Source of the DNA: Variovorax paradoxus B4
GTDB lineage: Bacteria > Pseudomonadota > Gammaproteobacteria > Burkholderiales > Burkholderiaceae_C
Assembly (NCBI RefSeq): GCF_000463015.1
Contig: NC_022247.1
Span: 434,001-498,000 of the forward strand
Length of the DNA stretch: 64,000 nt
Reading direction: 5' to 3'
This document shows, piece after piece, positions 9,323 to 17,011 of this stretch (position 1 is its first letter; each line of letters opens with the position of its first letter). The translations under genes and the position numbers were made by a program. The notes beneath the pieces were generated by a model. That model saw only the letters and a program-made list of their open reading frames with translations, made no database searches and had not been told where the DNA came from.

Positions 9323-9599
9323 GGACGTTCCTTTTTCCTTGTCTCGGGGCGCACTGTACGAATCGCGCCGGACGCCAACAACCAGAGATGGTGCTCGAAA
9401 CTGATACTTTCTTGACCTTTGTGCAAGCCCGCGGGCGAAGGCATTGCATTGCAGCAAACGCCTTTCTCCTCGGGGGGAGAGGCGGCGCCGCGGAGAGATT
9501 GCTGCACTGCCGCAAGCGCCGGAAATGGCATGTCAAGAATTCATAGGTGTTTTCCCGCCCTCGTGAAGGCCCGGCAGCGGCACGGCACACTCTGGCGCC
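9323..9599. other. Divergent intergenic region between araC-type and CoA-transferase genes
   Basis: A 277-bp gap with no convincing gene, RNA or repeat. It must hold divergent promoters for the regulator gene to the left and the CoA-transferase gene to the right; no clear -35/-10 pair or operator was picked out. Confidence 0.5.
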
Positions 9600-10838
9600 A
9601 TGACGAACACCTCTTCTTCTCCCTCGCCCGCGGGCCCGCTGGCCGGCCTCAAGGTCATCGAGCTCGGGCAGCTGATCGCGGGGCCCTTCGCGGCGCGTAC
9701 GCTGGCCGACTTCGGCGCCGAGGTCATCAAGATCGAGCCGCCGGGCGCGGGCGATCCGCTGCGCAGCTGGCGGCTCCTGAAGGACGGCACCTCGGTGTGG
9801 TGGCAGGTGCAGTCGCGCAACAAGCGTTCGCTCGCGCTCGACCTGCGCCAGGCCGAGGCACAGGCCGTGGTGCGGCAGCTGGCCGCCGAGGCCGACGTGT
9901 TGGTCGAGAACTTCCGCCCCGGCGCGATGGAAGGCTGGGGTCTCGGCCCGGACGAACTGCTGGCCGCCAACCCCGCGCTCGTGATGCTGCGCATCAGCGG
10001 CTACGGCCAGACCGGCCCCTACCGCGACCGGCCGGGCTTCGGCGTGGTGGCCGAGGCGATGGGCGGGCTGCGCCATCTCACGGGGGAGCCCGGCCGCGTA
10101 CCGGTGCGCGTGGGCGTGTCGATCGGCGACACGCTGGCTTCATTGCACGGCGTGATCGGCGTGCTGGTGGCGATGCAGCACCGCCACGCGACCGTCAGCG
10201 CCAACTACCCGAAGGGCAGGGGCCAGGTGGTCGACGTGGCGCTCTACGAGGCGGTGTTCAACTGCATGGAAAGCCTGCTGCCCGAGTACGGCGCGTTCGG
10301 CGCGGTGCGCGAGGCGGCCGGCAGTGCGCTGCCCGGCATCGCGCCGACCAACGCCTACCGCTGCGCCGACGGCGGCTACGCCATCGTCGCGGGCAATGGC
10401 GACAGCATCTTCCGCCGGCTGATGGAATGCATCGGCCGGCCCGACCTCGCGGCCGATCCGTCATTGGCCGGCAACACGGGCCGGGTGGCGCAGGTGGAGA
10501 TGCTCGATGCCGCCATCGGCGACTGGGCCGCAGAGCGCTCGGTGGACGAGGTGCTCGCCGCACTGGCCGCCGCGCACGTGCCGGCCGGCCGCATCTACAC
10601 CATTGCCGACATCGCGGCCGACCCGCACTACGCCGCGCGCGGCATGCTGCAGCAGGTGAGGATGCCCGACGGCAGCGCGCTTGCGGTGCCGGGCTTCGTG
10701 CCCAAGCTCTCGCTCACGCCGGCCAGCCACCGGTACAACGCGCCGGCGCTGGGCGCGGACACCGACGCGGTCTTGAAGGAGATCGGCCTCAACGCGGAGC
10801 AGATCGCCGCGCTGCATGCGCGCGGGATCGTCGGCTGA
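9600..10838 (+). CDS. Class III CoA-transferase (CaiB/BaiF family)
   Basis: A 412-residue family III CoA-transferase. The start of the fold (LAGLKVIELGQLIAGPFAA), the NKRSLALDL segment, the ENFRPGAME motif and the catalytic Asp in GVSIGDTLAS (D177, which forms the acyl anhydride) are all present. It transfers CoA between two organic acids, activating a carboxylate for beta-oxidation-like breakdown. Donor and acceptor cannot be told from the sequence. It is monocistronic, convergent with the acyl-CoA-binding protein gene 10 bp away. Confidence 0.9.
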   Translation: MTNTSSSPSPAGPLAGLKVIELGQLIAGPFAARTLADFGAEVIKIEPPGAGDPLRSWRLLKDGTSVWWQVQSRNKRSLALDLRQAEAQAVVRQLAAEADVLVENFRPGAMEGWGLGPDELLAANPALVMLRISGYGQTGPYRDRPGFGVVAEAMGGLRHLTGEPGRVPVRVGVSIGDTLASLHGVIGVLVAMQHRHATVSANYPKGRGQVVDVALYEAVFNCMESLLPEYGAFGAVREAAGSALPGIAPTNAYRCADGGYAIVAGNGDSIFRRLMECIGRPDLAADPSLAGNTGRVAQVEMLDAAIGDWAAERSVDEVLAALAAAHVPAGRIYTIADIAADPHYAARGMLQQVRMPDGSALAVPGFVPKLSLTPASHRYNAPALGADTDAVLKEIGLNAEQIAALHARGIVG

Positions 10839-10848
10839 GCGGTGCGGG

Positions 10849-11106
10849 TCAGGCTCGCAGCGATTCGATCAGGTCGATGTACTTCTGCTTCGCCTCGTCG
10901 GCACCCAGGCCTTTTTGCGCGGTCCAGGCGTCCCACTTGGCGCGCGCGACGATGTCGCTGAAGCTGGGCTTCTTGGCCGTGTTGTCGCCCTCGGTGGCCT
11001 GCTTGAAGAGGCCGTAGATCTTGAGCAGCGTCGGGTTGTCGGGGCGCTCCGCCAGCAGCTTGGAGTTGGCCTGGGCGGCTTCGAACAGGGCGTTGAGGTC
11101 GGACAT
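10849..11106 (-). CDS. Acyl-CoA-binding protein (ACBP)
   Basis: An 85-residue four-helix ACBP, matching the usual size. The family signature is clear: LFEAAQ at the N-terminus, LLKIYGLFKQATEGDN in helix 2, and ARAKWDAWTAQKGLGADEAKQKYIDLI with the Lys/Trp residues that bind CoA. The ATG at 11106 is the only start giving family length. It buffers long-chain acyl-CoA in the cytoplasm. The setting beside a CoA-transferase, a thioesterase and a phasin supports an acyl-CoA/PHA role. Confidence 0.92.
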   Translation of the reverse strand: MSDLNALFEAAQANSKLLAERPDNPTLLKIYGLFKQATEGDNTAKKPSFSDIVARAKWDAWTAQKGLGADEAKQKYIDLIESLRA

Positions 11107-11173
11107 GGTGGTCGATTGAAAAGCGGGAAACCCGCATCTTAAAGCGCACGGTACTCGCCGGTACCAACCGGCC

Positions 11174-12010
11174 TCAGTCCGCCAGCCCGGCCCGCGCCAG
11201 TTCCACGTCCAGCCGTTCCTTCGCGTCCGCCGGCTGCAGCGCCGCGGCTTTTTCGTAGAGCTGCGTGGCCTCGCCCATGTGTGCGTCGCCATGCAGCATG
11301 AGCAGCGCGCGGCCGTATTCCATCAGCGCGCTGGGCGAATGGGGATGCAGTTCCAGGCCGCGCTCGAACAGCTCGACCGACATTTCGGCGCGCACGCCGT
11401 AGGTCATGCGGCCGACCAGCGCACCCACCTTGTCGATCACCTCGGCGTGGAAGGCGGCCAGCGCGACGTGCGCATCGGCATGGAGCGGCTGCAGTTCGAT
11501 CACGCGCTCGAGTGCGCCCTTGAGCTTGCTGCCGAGGCCCTGCGCCAGGGCGCGCGCCACGCTGATGCCCTGGCTGTAGCGCCCGAGCGCATAGGCTTGC
11601 CAGTAGAGCGCATGGCAGTTGTCGGGCTCGGCGGTGGCCTGCGCGGCGGCCCGCTCGATGACCTGGCGGAACATCGAAAGCCGGACCGATTCGCGTGGCT
11701 CGAGGTAGTTGGCATAGACGGCGGTGGCCTGGTTGGCCAGCAACAGGCCATCCGCGCCGTGCGCGAGGCCGAGCGCGGCGGCGCGCTCGAATTCGCCGCT
11801 GTGATACAGCGCCCAGCCGTCGGCCAGCGGATGTTCGCCGGGCGGAGGCGGCAAGGCGTGGCCGGCGTGCAGCCGGGACCAATGCGACAGCAGCGTCTGC
11901 GCGTCGTAGCGCGGCGCGTCCGTGTAGGGCAGTGGCGTCCAGGGTTCCTCTCCCGCGGTCATGGGACTGACTGACATCAGCGAAAGCGGTTTGAAGTTTG
12001 ACTGGGGCAT
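11174..12010 (-). CDS. Tetratricopeptide-repeat-like protein, function unknown
   Basis: A 278-residue soluble protein rich in Ala and Leu helices with TPR-like pairs, e.g. ADGWALYHSGEFERAAALG and a C-terminal block ALMEYGRALLMLHGDAHMGEATQLYEKAAALQPADAKER that fits a canonical TPR. No signal peptide or catalytic motif is visible, so a protein-protein scaffold role is likely. It starts 3 bp downstream of the TetR gene stop on the same strand, so the two are probably co-transcribed. No more specific function is supported. Confidence 0.65.
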   Translation of the reverse strand: MPQSNFKPLSLMSVSPMTAGEEPWTPLPYTDAPRYDAQTLLSHWSRLHAGHALPPPPGEHPLADGWALYHSGEFERAAALGLAHGADGLLLANQATAVYANYLEPRESVRLSMFRQVIERAAAQATAEPDNCHALYWQAYALGRYSQGISVARALAQGLGSKLKGALERVIELQPLHADAHVALAAFHAEVIDKVGALVGRMTYGVRAEMSVELFERGLELHPHSPSALMEYGRALLMLHGDAHMGEATQLYEKAAALQPADAKERLDVELARAGLAD

Positions 12011-12013
12011 GGT

Positions 12014-12724
12014 CTAGGCCTGGGCTGCCAAATCGACTGTCGCGGCTGGAGGCGGCGTGCTTGCCGAATCTTCGCCGCTGTAGGCATGGCTGAGTGTCAG
12101 CAAATGCCGCCGCTGCTCGCCTCCGAGATAGGGCGCGAGCAGATGCAGCGTGTGCTGGCCGCCGCGCATCAGCGCGCCCTGGGCGTGGGCGGGTTCCAGC
12201 GCCTCGCGCGGATTGCGCACGTATTCGTAGCTGAGCCAGTAGGTCAGCACCACCACCATGCTCTGGGCGAGTGTGTCGACCTCGTGGGCATCGATGTCCA
12301 GGTGCCCGGCCCGGCTCAGCCCCGCGATCAGCACGCGGATGGCGCGCGCCTTGTTCTTGAGCACCAGCTGGAACTGCGTTTCGAGATGCCGGTTTTTGCT
12401 CAGCAGGTCGTTCAGGTCGCGGTAGAGAAAGCGGTAACGCCAGATCAGCTCGAACAGGCTGTGCATGAAGAACCAGGCGTCTTCCACATCGTGCACGCCT
12501 TCGCTGGCATGCAGGAGCTCGTTGAGCTCGGCCTCGTAGCCTTCGTAGAGCTTGTTGATCAGCTCTTCCTTGGCGGGGTAGTGGTAGTAGAGATTGCCGG
12601 GGCTGATGTTGAGTTCGCCCGCCACCAGCGTGGTGGAGACGTTAGGTTCCCCGAAGCGGTTGAACAACTCCAGTGCGGCTTCGAGGATGCGTTGCGCTGT
12701 GCGGCGTGGCGCCTTCTTGGCCAT
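12014..12724 (-). CDS. TetR/AcrR-family transcriptional regulator
   Basis: A 236-residue repressor. The N-terminal helix-turn-helix is unmistakable: RILEAALELFNRFGEPNVS, then AGELNISPGNLYYHYPAKEELI. The C-terminal ligand-binding half has an unusual pair of segments rich in Arg/Tyr and ends in a low-complexity Ala/Pro tail. It sits between a TPR-like gene and a phasin gene, all leftward. A perfect 7-bp inverted repeat 44 bp upstream of its start is a possible autoregulatory operator. Its position suggests it responds to an acyl-CoA or PHA-related signal, but this is inference. Confidence 0.88.
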   Translation of the reverse strand: MAKKAPRRTAQRILEAALELFNRFGEPNVSTTLVAGELNISPGNLYYHYPAKEELINKLYEGYEAELNELLHASEGVHDVEDAWFFMHSLFELIWRYRFLYRDLNDLLSKNRHLETQFQLVLKNKARAIRVLIAGLSRAGHLDIDAHEVDTLAQSMVVVLTYWLSYEYVRNPREALEPAHAQGALMRGGQHTLHLLAPYLGGEQRRHLLTLSHAYSGEDSASTPPPAATVDLAAQA

Positions 12725-12767
12725 GTCAGTCCCCGTTTTTTATCTCTTGGGGACACTCTAGCGTATG

Positions 12768-12790
12768 TGCACCGCACCATGAACGGTGCA
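12768..12790. promoter_or_regulatory. Candidate TetR operator
   Basis: Perfect inverted repeat TGCACCG-N9-CGGTGCA, upstream of the tetR-type gene. A third TGCACCG half-site is at 12819-12825. The size suits a TetR dimer; binding is inferred from position and symmetry only. Confidence 0.4.
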
Positions 12791-12798
12791 GGGCAATG

Positions 12799-12833
12799 TT
12801 TTGCGGCGGCACGCGTTGTGCACCGCCGCAAAA
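12799..12833. terminator. Inverted repeat downstream of the phasin gene
   Basis: Perfect 11-bp stem (TTTTGCGGCGG / CCGCCGCAAAA) with a 13-nt loop, 20 bp past the phasin stop. Placement suits a transcript end, but the T-run is on the 5' side of the stem for the phasin transcript, so it is not a standard intrinsic terminator. Confidence 0.4.
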
Positions 12834-12853
12834 AAAGTCGGCCGGGGAGGGTT

Positions 12854-13357
12854 TCAGCCCGCCTTGGTGCCGCGCCGCACGGTCTTTTTGGTGGCGGCCG
12901 CCGGTGCTGCGCTGCGACCCGCGGTCTTGCGGCTCGCGGTGCGTGCCGTGGTCGCGGTGGGCTTGCCCTGGCGGCGCTGCAGCTCGGCCTCGAGCGCCGC
13001 CACACGGGCCTGCAGCGCGGCGTGCTCGGCGGCCGAGGGGATGCCCAGCTTTTCGAGTGCGCGCGCCACGCGTTCTTCGAAGATGTTCTCGAGCTTGCCC
13101 CACTGGCCCGCGGCCTTGGTGCCGAATTCGCTCGCGAAGCCGGCCATGCGCGTCTGCGCCTGCGCCAGGGTTTCCTCCGCGGCCTGCTGGGTCTTCTTCT
13201 GCATGCCGGCGCCATCCTTCACCAGCGCCTCGAAAGCCTTGCTGCCTTCCTGCTGCATCTTGGCGAAGGCGCCAAGCCCCGCAAGCCAGATCTGCTGGGC
13301 CGAATCCTTGATGCGGTCGGAGCCCTTGTTGCCGTGGTCGTCGTCCTGGGTAGCCAT
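12854..13357 (-). CDS. Phasin-family PHA granule protein with basic tail
   Basis: A 167-residue phasin of the PhaF/PhaI type. The N-terminal helical part (RIKDSAQQIWLAGLGAFAKM, then EGSKAFEALVKDG) is the granule-binding phasin segment. A coiled-coil segment (AALQARVAALEAEL) follows, and the last 40 residues are rich in Lys, Arg, Thr and Ala, like the histone-like tail of PhaF that contacts DNA. It coats PHA granules and may tether them to the nucleoid. The neighbouring TetR regulator and the PHA-system gene at 713 support a PHA role. Confidence 0.88.
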   Translation of the reverse strand: MATQDDDHGNKGSDRIKDSAQQIWLAGLGAFAKMQQEGSKAFEALVKDGAGMQKKTQQAAEETLAQAQTRMAGFASEFGTKAAGQWGKLENIFEERVARALEKLGIPSAAEHAALQARVAALEAELQRRQGKPTATTARTASRKTAGRSAAPAAATKKTVRRGTKAG

Positions 13358-13446
13358 GGTGCGAATGTTCCTGTGAAACCAACGAGCGACTCTAGCCGCT
13401 CGGCCCGCTTGTTTTTAGGGCTTTGTATCTATGACCTGGATCCTTC

Positions 13447-13540
13447 GTGGAACACCGCGGAACCGGCTTTGCCGGGCCGCTGGTGTTGCCCCCGGTAGGG
13501 GGTTGGCGTAGCGACACGAAGTGCGCGAAGACTGGGGGCG
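13447..13540. repeat. 94-bp repeat, family 2, copy B
   Basis: Matches 4620-4713 at 90 of 94 positions. Hairpins: CCGGC-TTT-GCCGG (13463-13475) and CCCCC-GGTA-GGGGG (13489-13502). It starts 3 bp downstream of the thioesterase stop, the same placement as copy A relative to its gene. Confidence 0.85.
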
Positions 13541-13543
13541 TGC

Positions 13544-13987
13544 CTATTGCCCGGCGGCGCGGCTGGCGTCCAGATGGGTCTTGGCGCGTTCGGCAAGCGC
13601 CATTTCGCCGGGCGTGCCGGGCACGAAGGGCTGCACCGGCAGGGGGCGGCCGTGCGAATCGACCGAGACGAAGACGATCAGGCATTCGGTGGTCTTGTCC
13701 ATGGTGCCGCCCTTCATGTCGCCGCTTCGCACCTCGACCGAGATGTTCATGCTGGTGGTGCCGGTGTAGGCCAGCCGGGCCTCGACCTCGACCAGGTCGC
13801 CGATCATGATCGGATGGTGAAAGCGGATGCTGCCGATGAAGGCCGTCACGCAGTAGCGCTTGGCCCAGCTGGTGGCGCAGGCGTAGCCGGCCTCGTCGAT
13901 CCATTTCATGACGGTGCCGCCATGGACCTTTCCGCCGAAGTTGACGGTGCTGGGCTCGGCCAGAAAGCGAAGGGTGATGGAGGACAT
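13544..13987 (-). CDS. Acyl-CoA thioesterase, YciA-like hotdog fold
   Basis: A 147-residue hotdog-fold thioesterase. The motif NFGGKVHGGTVMKWIDEAGYACA contains the Asp of the hotdog active site, and FIGSIRFHHPIMIGDLVEVEA is the conserved strand of the YciA/BFIT-type enzymes. The length is normal. It hydrolyses acyl-CoA to free acid and CoA in the cytoplasm. It is a single gene or the distal partner of the LysR gene upstream. The 94-bp repeat directly follows its stop codon. Confidence 0.9.
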   Translation of the reverse strand: MSSITLRFLAEPSTVNFGGKVHGGTVMKWIDEAGYACATSWAKRYCVTAFIGSIRFHHPIMIGDLVEVEARLAYTGTTSMNISVEVRSGDMKGGTMDKTTECLIVFVSVDSHGRPLPVQPFVPGTPGEMALAERAKTHLDASRAAGQ

Positions 13988-14081
13988 GCGCCGCCTTTTT
14001 TTGTGGGCCGTGGATGGGGTTCCGATTATGCGAGCGAGTGCCCACCGCGGCGCGCGCCGCCGGTCGGCGCGGCACGCACGT

Positions 14082-14981
14082 TCAGCCGCCGCCGCCGAAC
14101 AGCTCCGCCAGTGTGCGCCGGAGCCAGGCGTTGCCGGCGTCCGCGTGGAAGCGCTCGTGCCAGTGCTGCTTGACGGCGTAGGCCGGCAGCTCGAAGGGCG
14201 GCTCCAGCAGCTTCACCGGCTCCTGCGTGGCCAGCACCTTGCCGAGGATGCTGGGCACGATCACGATCAGCTCCGTGTGCGCCACGATGCGTGCCACGCT
14301 CAGGAAGCTCGACAGGCTGGCCACCACGTTGCGCCTGAGCCCCAGCCGGGCGATGGTCTTGTCGACGATGGCGTGGCCGGTGCCCGATGAGGCCACCACC
14401 GCATGCGCCTCGGTCTCGAAGCGTTTGCGCGTGAGCCGCTCGCCGATGCGCGGATGGTTGCGCGCGGCCAGGCAGACGAAGTTCTGCATGAAGAGCGTCT
14501 GCTGGTAGAAGCCCGCGTCCAGCTGCGGCATGAAGCCCACCGCCAGGTCCACCGCGCCGTCCTCGAGCCGGCGTCCGCTCTCGGTGGAGATGATCTCGGT
14601 CTCGATGCGCACGCCGGGGGCCTTGCGCCGCAGATGGTCGAGCAGGCCGGGCAGCAGCACCACCTCGCTGATGTCGGTCATGCAGATGCGAAAGCTGCGC
14701 GCCGCGCTGGCGGGGTCGAAGCTGGCGCGTCCGCCCTTGGCGCGGTTCAGCCGGTCGAGGATGTCCTGCACCAGCGGCTGGATCTGCCGCGCGTAGGGCG
14801 TGGGCTCCATGCCGCGCGAGGTGCGCACGAACAGCTTGTCGCCGAAATGCGTGCGCAGCCGGGCCAGCGCGGTGCTGGCCGCCGACTGGGAAATGCCGAG
14901 CCGCTCGGCGGCGCTCGACACGTTGGCCGTCTTGTAGACCTCGTCGAACGCCAGCAGCCATTCGAGATCGAGCTGGGCCAT
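14082..14981 (-). CDS. LysR-family regulator of the gentisate cluster
   Basis: A 299-residue LysR regulator with the N-terminal winged HTH (VSSAAERLGISQSAASTALARLR, FGDKLFVRTSRGMEPT) and a two-lobed effector domain starting near RSFRICMTDISEV. That opening resembles the NahR/NodD/LinR branch, which responds to aromatic acids such as salicylate. It is divergent from the gentisate dioxygenase gene across 140 bp, the classic arrangement for an activator of an aromatic operon. Gentisate, 3-hydroxybenzoate or salicylate are likely inducers by context. Confidence 0.9.
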   Translation of the reverse strand: MAQLDLEWLLAFDEVYKTANVSSAAERLGISQSAASTALARLRTHFGDKLFVRTSRGMEPTPYARQIQPLVQDILDRLNRAKGGRASFDPASAARSFRICMTDISEVVLLPGLLDHLRRKAPGVRIETEIISTESGRRLEDGAVDLAVGFMPQLDAGFYQQTLFMQNFVCLAARNHPRIGERLTRKRFETEAHAVVASSGTGHAIVDKTIARLGLRRNVVASLSSFLSVARIVAHTELIVIVPSILGKVLATQEPVKLLEPPFELPAYAVKQHWHERFHADAGNAWLRRTLAELFGGGG

Positions 14982-15027
14982 GAAACAACTCCTTTGCCGC
15001 CACCACTATCAATAAACAAGATCAGGC

Positions 15028-15056
15028 CTATCGCCATGACCCCATTGCGCCAATAG
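15028..15056. promoter_or_regulatory. Candidate LysR-type operator
   Basis: Imperfect dyad with CTATCGCC on the left and GCGCCAATAG on the right, in the 140-bp gap between the lysR-type gene and the gentisate dioxygenase gene. ATAG-type arms are common in sites of NahR-like regulators. Assigned from symmetry and position. Confidence 0.35.
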
Positions 15057-15121
15057 TAGTACCGGCGGAAGATGGCCGCTTCCCGGAGACAACCGCCGCA
15101 CGACGGCCGGAACCGCCATTC

Positions 15122-16207
15122 ATGAACCCCACCGCCCAGAAACCCGCCGCCCCGGCGCCTGCCAATGCCGCGGAGCGCCGCGACTACTACGAGCGCATTC
15201 GCCCGCTGAACCTCACGCCGCTGTGGGAGTCGCTGCATGCGCTGGTGCCGCGCGAGCCCGCCACGCCCTGCGTGCCGGCGCTCTGGCGCTACGACGAGAT
15301 CCGCCCGCTGCTGATGGAATCGGCGGCGCTCATCACCGCCGAGGAAGCGGTGCGCCGCGTGCTCGTGCTCGAGAACCCGGCGCTGCCCGGCAGCTCGTCG
15401 ATCACGCAGTCGATCTACGCCGGCCTGCAGCTCATCATGCCGGGCGAGGTCGCGCCCTCGCACCGCCATGTGCAGTCTGCGCTGCGCTTCATCGTCGACG
15501 GTAAGGGGGCCTACACCACGGTGGGCGGCGAGCGCACCACCATGTACCCGGGCGACTTCATCATCACGCCTTCCTGGGCCTGGCACGACCACGGCAACGA
15601 GGGCGTCGGCGGCATGGTGGAGCCGGTGGTCTGGCTCGACGGGCTCGACATTCCGATGCTGCGCTTCTTCGACGCCGGCTTTGCCGAGAACGACGACGCC
15701 AAGGTGCAGCACGTGGTGCGCCCCGAAGGCAACAGCCTGGCGCGCTTCGGCCACAACATGGTGCCGGTGCGCCACGACCACGGGTCCGCCACCTCGCCGA
15801 TCTTCAACTACCCCTATGCGCGCAGCCGCGAGGTGCTGGCCCTGCTGCAGAAGCAGGAAGCGCCCGATGCCTGGCTGGGCCACAAGCTGCGCTACATCAA
15901 CCCGCTGACGGGCGGCGCGCCGATGCCCACCATCGGCACCCAGCTGCAGCTGCTGCCCCGGGGCTTCGCGGGCAAGACGCATCGCGCCACCGATGGCACC
16001 GTCTACAGCGTGGTCGAAGGCCGCGGCATTGCCGAGATCGCGGGCCGGCGCTTCGAGTTCGGCCCGCGCGACACCTTCGTGGTGCCCTCGTGGGCGCCGC
16101 TGCGGCTTTCGGCGCCCGGCGAGGACGTGGTGCTCTTCAGCTTCTCCGACCGTCCCGTGCAGCAGGCCATGGGCATCCTGCGCGAGGCCTTCCTCGACGA
16201 AGCCTGA
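15122..16207 (+). CDS. Gentisate 1,2-dioxygenase
   Basis: A 361-residue bicupin ring-cleavage enzyme. The iron-binding motif in the N-terminal cupin is visible as H114 and H116 ([13 protein letters not shown]) with H155 and H157 in SWAWHDHGN; the C-terminal cupin ([16 protein letters not shown]) is also present. Length is typical for gentisate/1-hydroxy-2-naphthoate dioxygenases. It opens gentisate between C1 and C2 to maleylpyruvate (or fumarylpyruvate after isomerisation). It is the first gene of the operon divergent from the LysR gene. Confidence 0.92.
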   Translation: MNPTAQKPAAPAPANAAERRDYYERIRPLNLTPLWESLHALVPREPATPCVPALWRYDEIRPLLMESAALITAEEAVRRVLVLENPALPGSSSITQSIYAGLQLIMPGEVAPSHRHVQSALRFIVDGKGAYTTVGGERTTMYPGDFIITPSWAWHDHGNEGVGGMVEPVVWLDGLDIPMLRFFDAGFAENDDAKVQHVVRPEGNSLARFGHNMVPVRHDHGSATSPIFNYPYARSREVLALLQKQEAPDAWLGHKLRYINPLTGGAPMPTIGTQLQLLPRGFAGKTHRATDGTVYSVVEGRGIAEIAGRRFEFGPRDTFVVPSWAPLRLSAPGEDVVLFSFSDRPVQQAMGILREAFLDEA

Positions 16208-16280
16208 GAGCCGCCCGAACCTCTTTTCTCCTTTTTTTCCTTGTCTTGACCATGTGCCGCCGCGCGCGGCAGGAGCCTTC

Positions 16281-16985
16281 ATGTCCTTCGTCTTCACGCC
16301 TCCTTCCGTCGTCGGCCTGCCCATCGTGGGTTCGAGCGACCTGTTCCCGGTGCGCCGGGTCTATTGCGTGGGCCGCAACTACGCGGCGCATGCGCGCGAG
16401 ATGGGCTTCGACCCCGACCGCGAGCCGCCGTTCTTCTTCTGCAAGCCCAACGACGACGCCTCGGTGGTGCCGGTGGCCGAAGGCGAAACCGGCGCCATTC
16501 CGTACCCGCCGCTCACGAGCAACTACCACTACGAAGCCGAGCTCGTGGTGGCCATCGGCAAGGGCGGCAAGGACATCGCGGTGGAGCAGGCAGCCGGCCA
16601 CATCCACAGCTATGCCGTGGGCCTGGACATGACGCGCCGCGACCTGCAGATGAAGATGCGCGAAGCCGGCCGGCCGTGGGAAATCGGCAAGGCCTTCGAT
16701 TTCTCGGCGCCCATCGCGCCGCTGCGCACGCTGGCCGACATGGGCGAGATCAATGCCGGCGCCATCAGGCTCGAAGTGGACGGCCAGGTGCGCCAGAACA
16801 GCGACATCACGCACCTGATCTGGTCGGTCAACGAGGTGATCGCCAATCTCTCGACGCTCTTCACGCTGCAGCCCGGCGACCTGATCTTCACGGGCACGCC
16901 CGAGGGTGTGGGCGCGGTGAAGCCCGGCCAGACCCTCAAGGTGAGCATCGACAGGCTCCCGTCGCTCACCGTCCGCATCGACTGA
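16281..16985 (+). CDS. Fumarylpyruvate hydrolase (FAH family)
   Basis: A 234-residue FAH-family hydrolase. The metal site YEAELV (E85, E87) and GLDMTRRDLQ with its Asp are present, as is FTGTPEGVGAVKPG near the C-terminus. AGGAG lies 5 bp upstream of the ATG at 16281; an in-frame extension upstream overlaps the dioxygenase gene and is not credible. It splits fumarylpyruvate (or maleylpyruvate) into fumarate and pyruvate, completing the gentisate pathway. No maleylpyruvate isomerase gene lies in this operon, so it may act on maleylpyruvate directly or depend on an isomerase elsewhere. Confidence 0.9.
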   Translation: MSFVFTPPSVVGLPIVGSSDLFPVRRVYCVGRNYAAHAREMGFDPDREPPFFFCKPNDDASVVPVAEGETGAIPYPPLTSNYHYEAELVVAIGKGGKDIAVEQAAGHIHSYAVGLDMTRRDLQMKMREAGRPWEIGKAFDFSAPIAPLRTLADMGEINAGAIRLEVDGQVRQNSDITHLIWSVNEVIANLSTLFTLQPGDLIFTGTPEGVGAVKPGQTLKVSIDRLPSLTVRID

Positions 16986-17011
16986 GCAAACGCAGCGCAG
17001 AAGGCCCCGCG

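Noticed and set aside
15993..16280. In-frame upstream extension of fumarylpyruvate hydrolase
   Set aside because: It overlaps the gentisate dioxygenase gene in another frame; AGGAG and the family N-terminus support the start at 16281.
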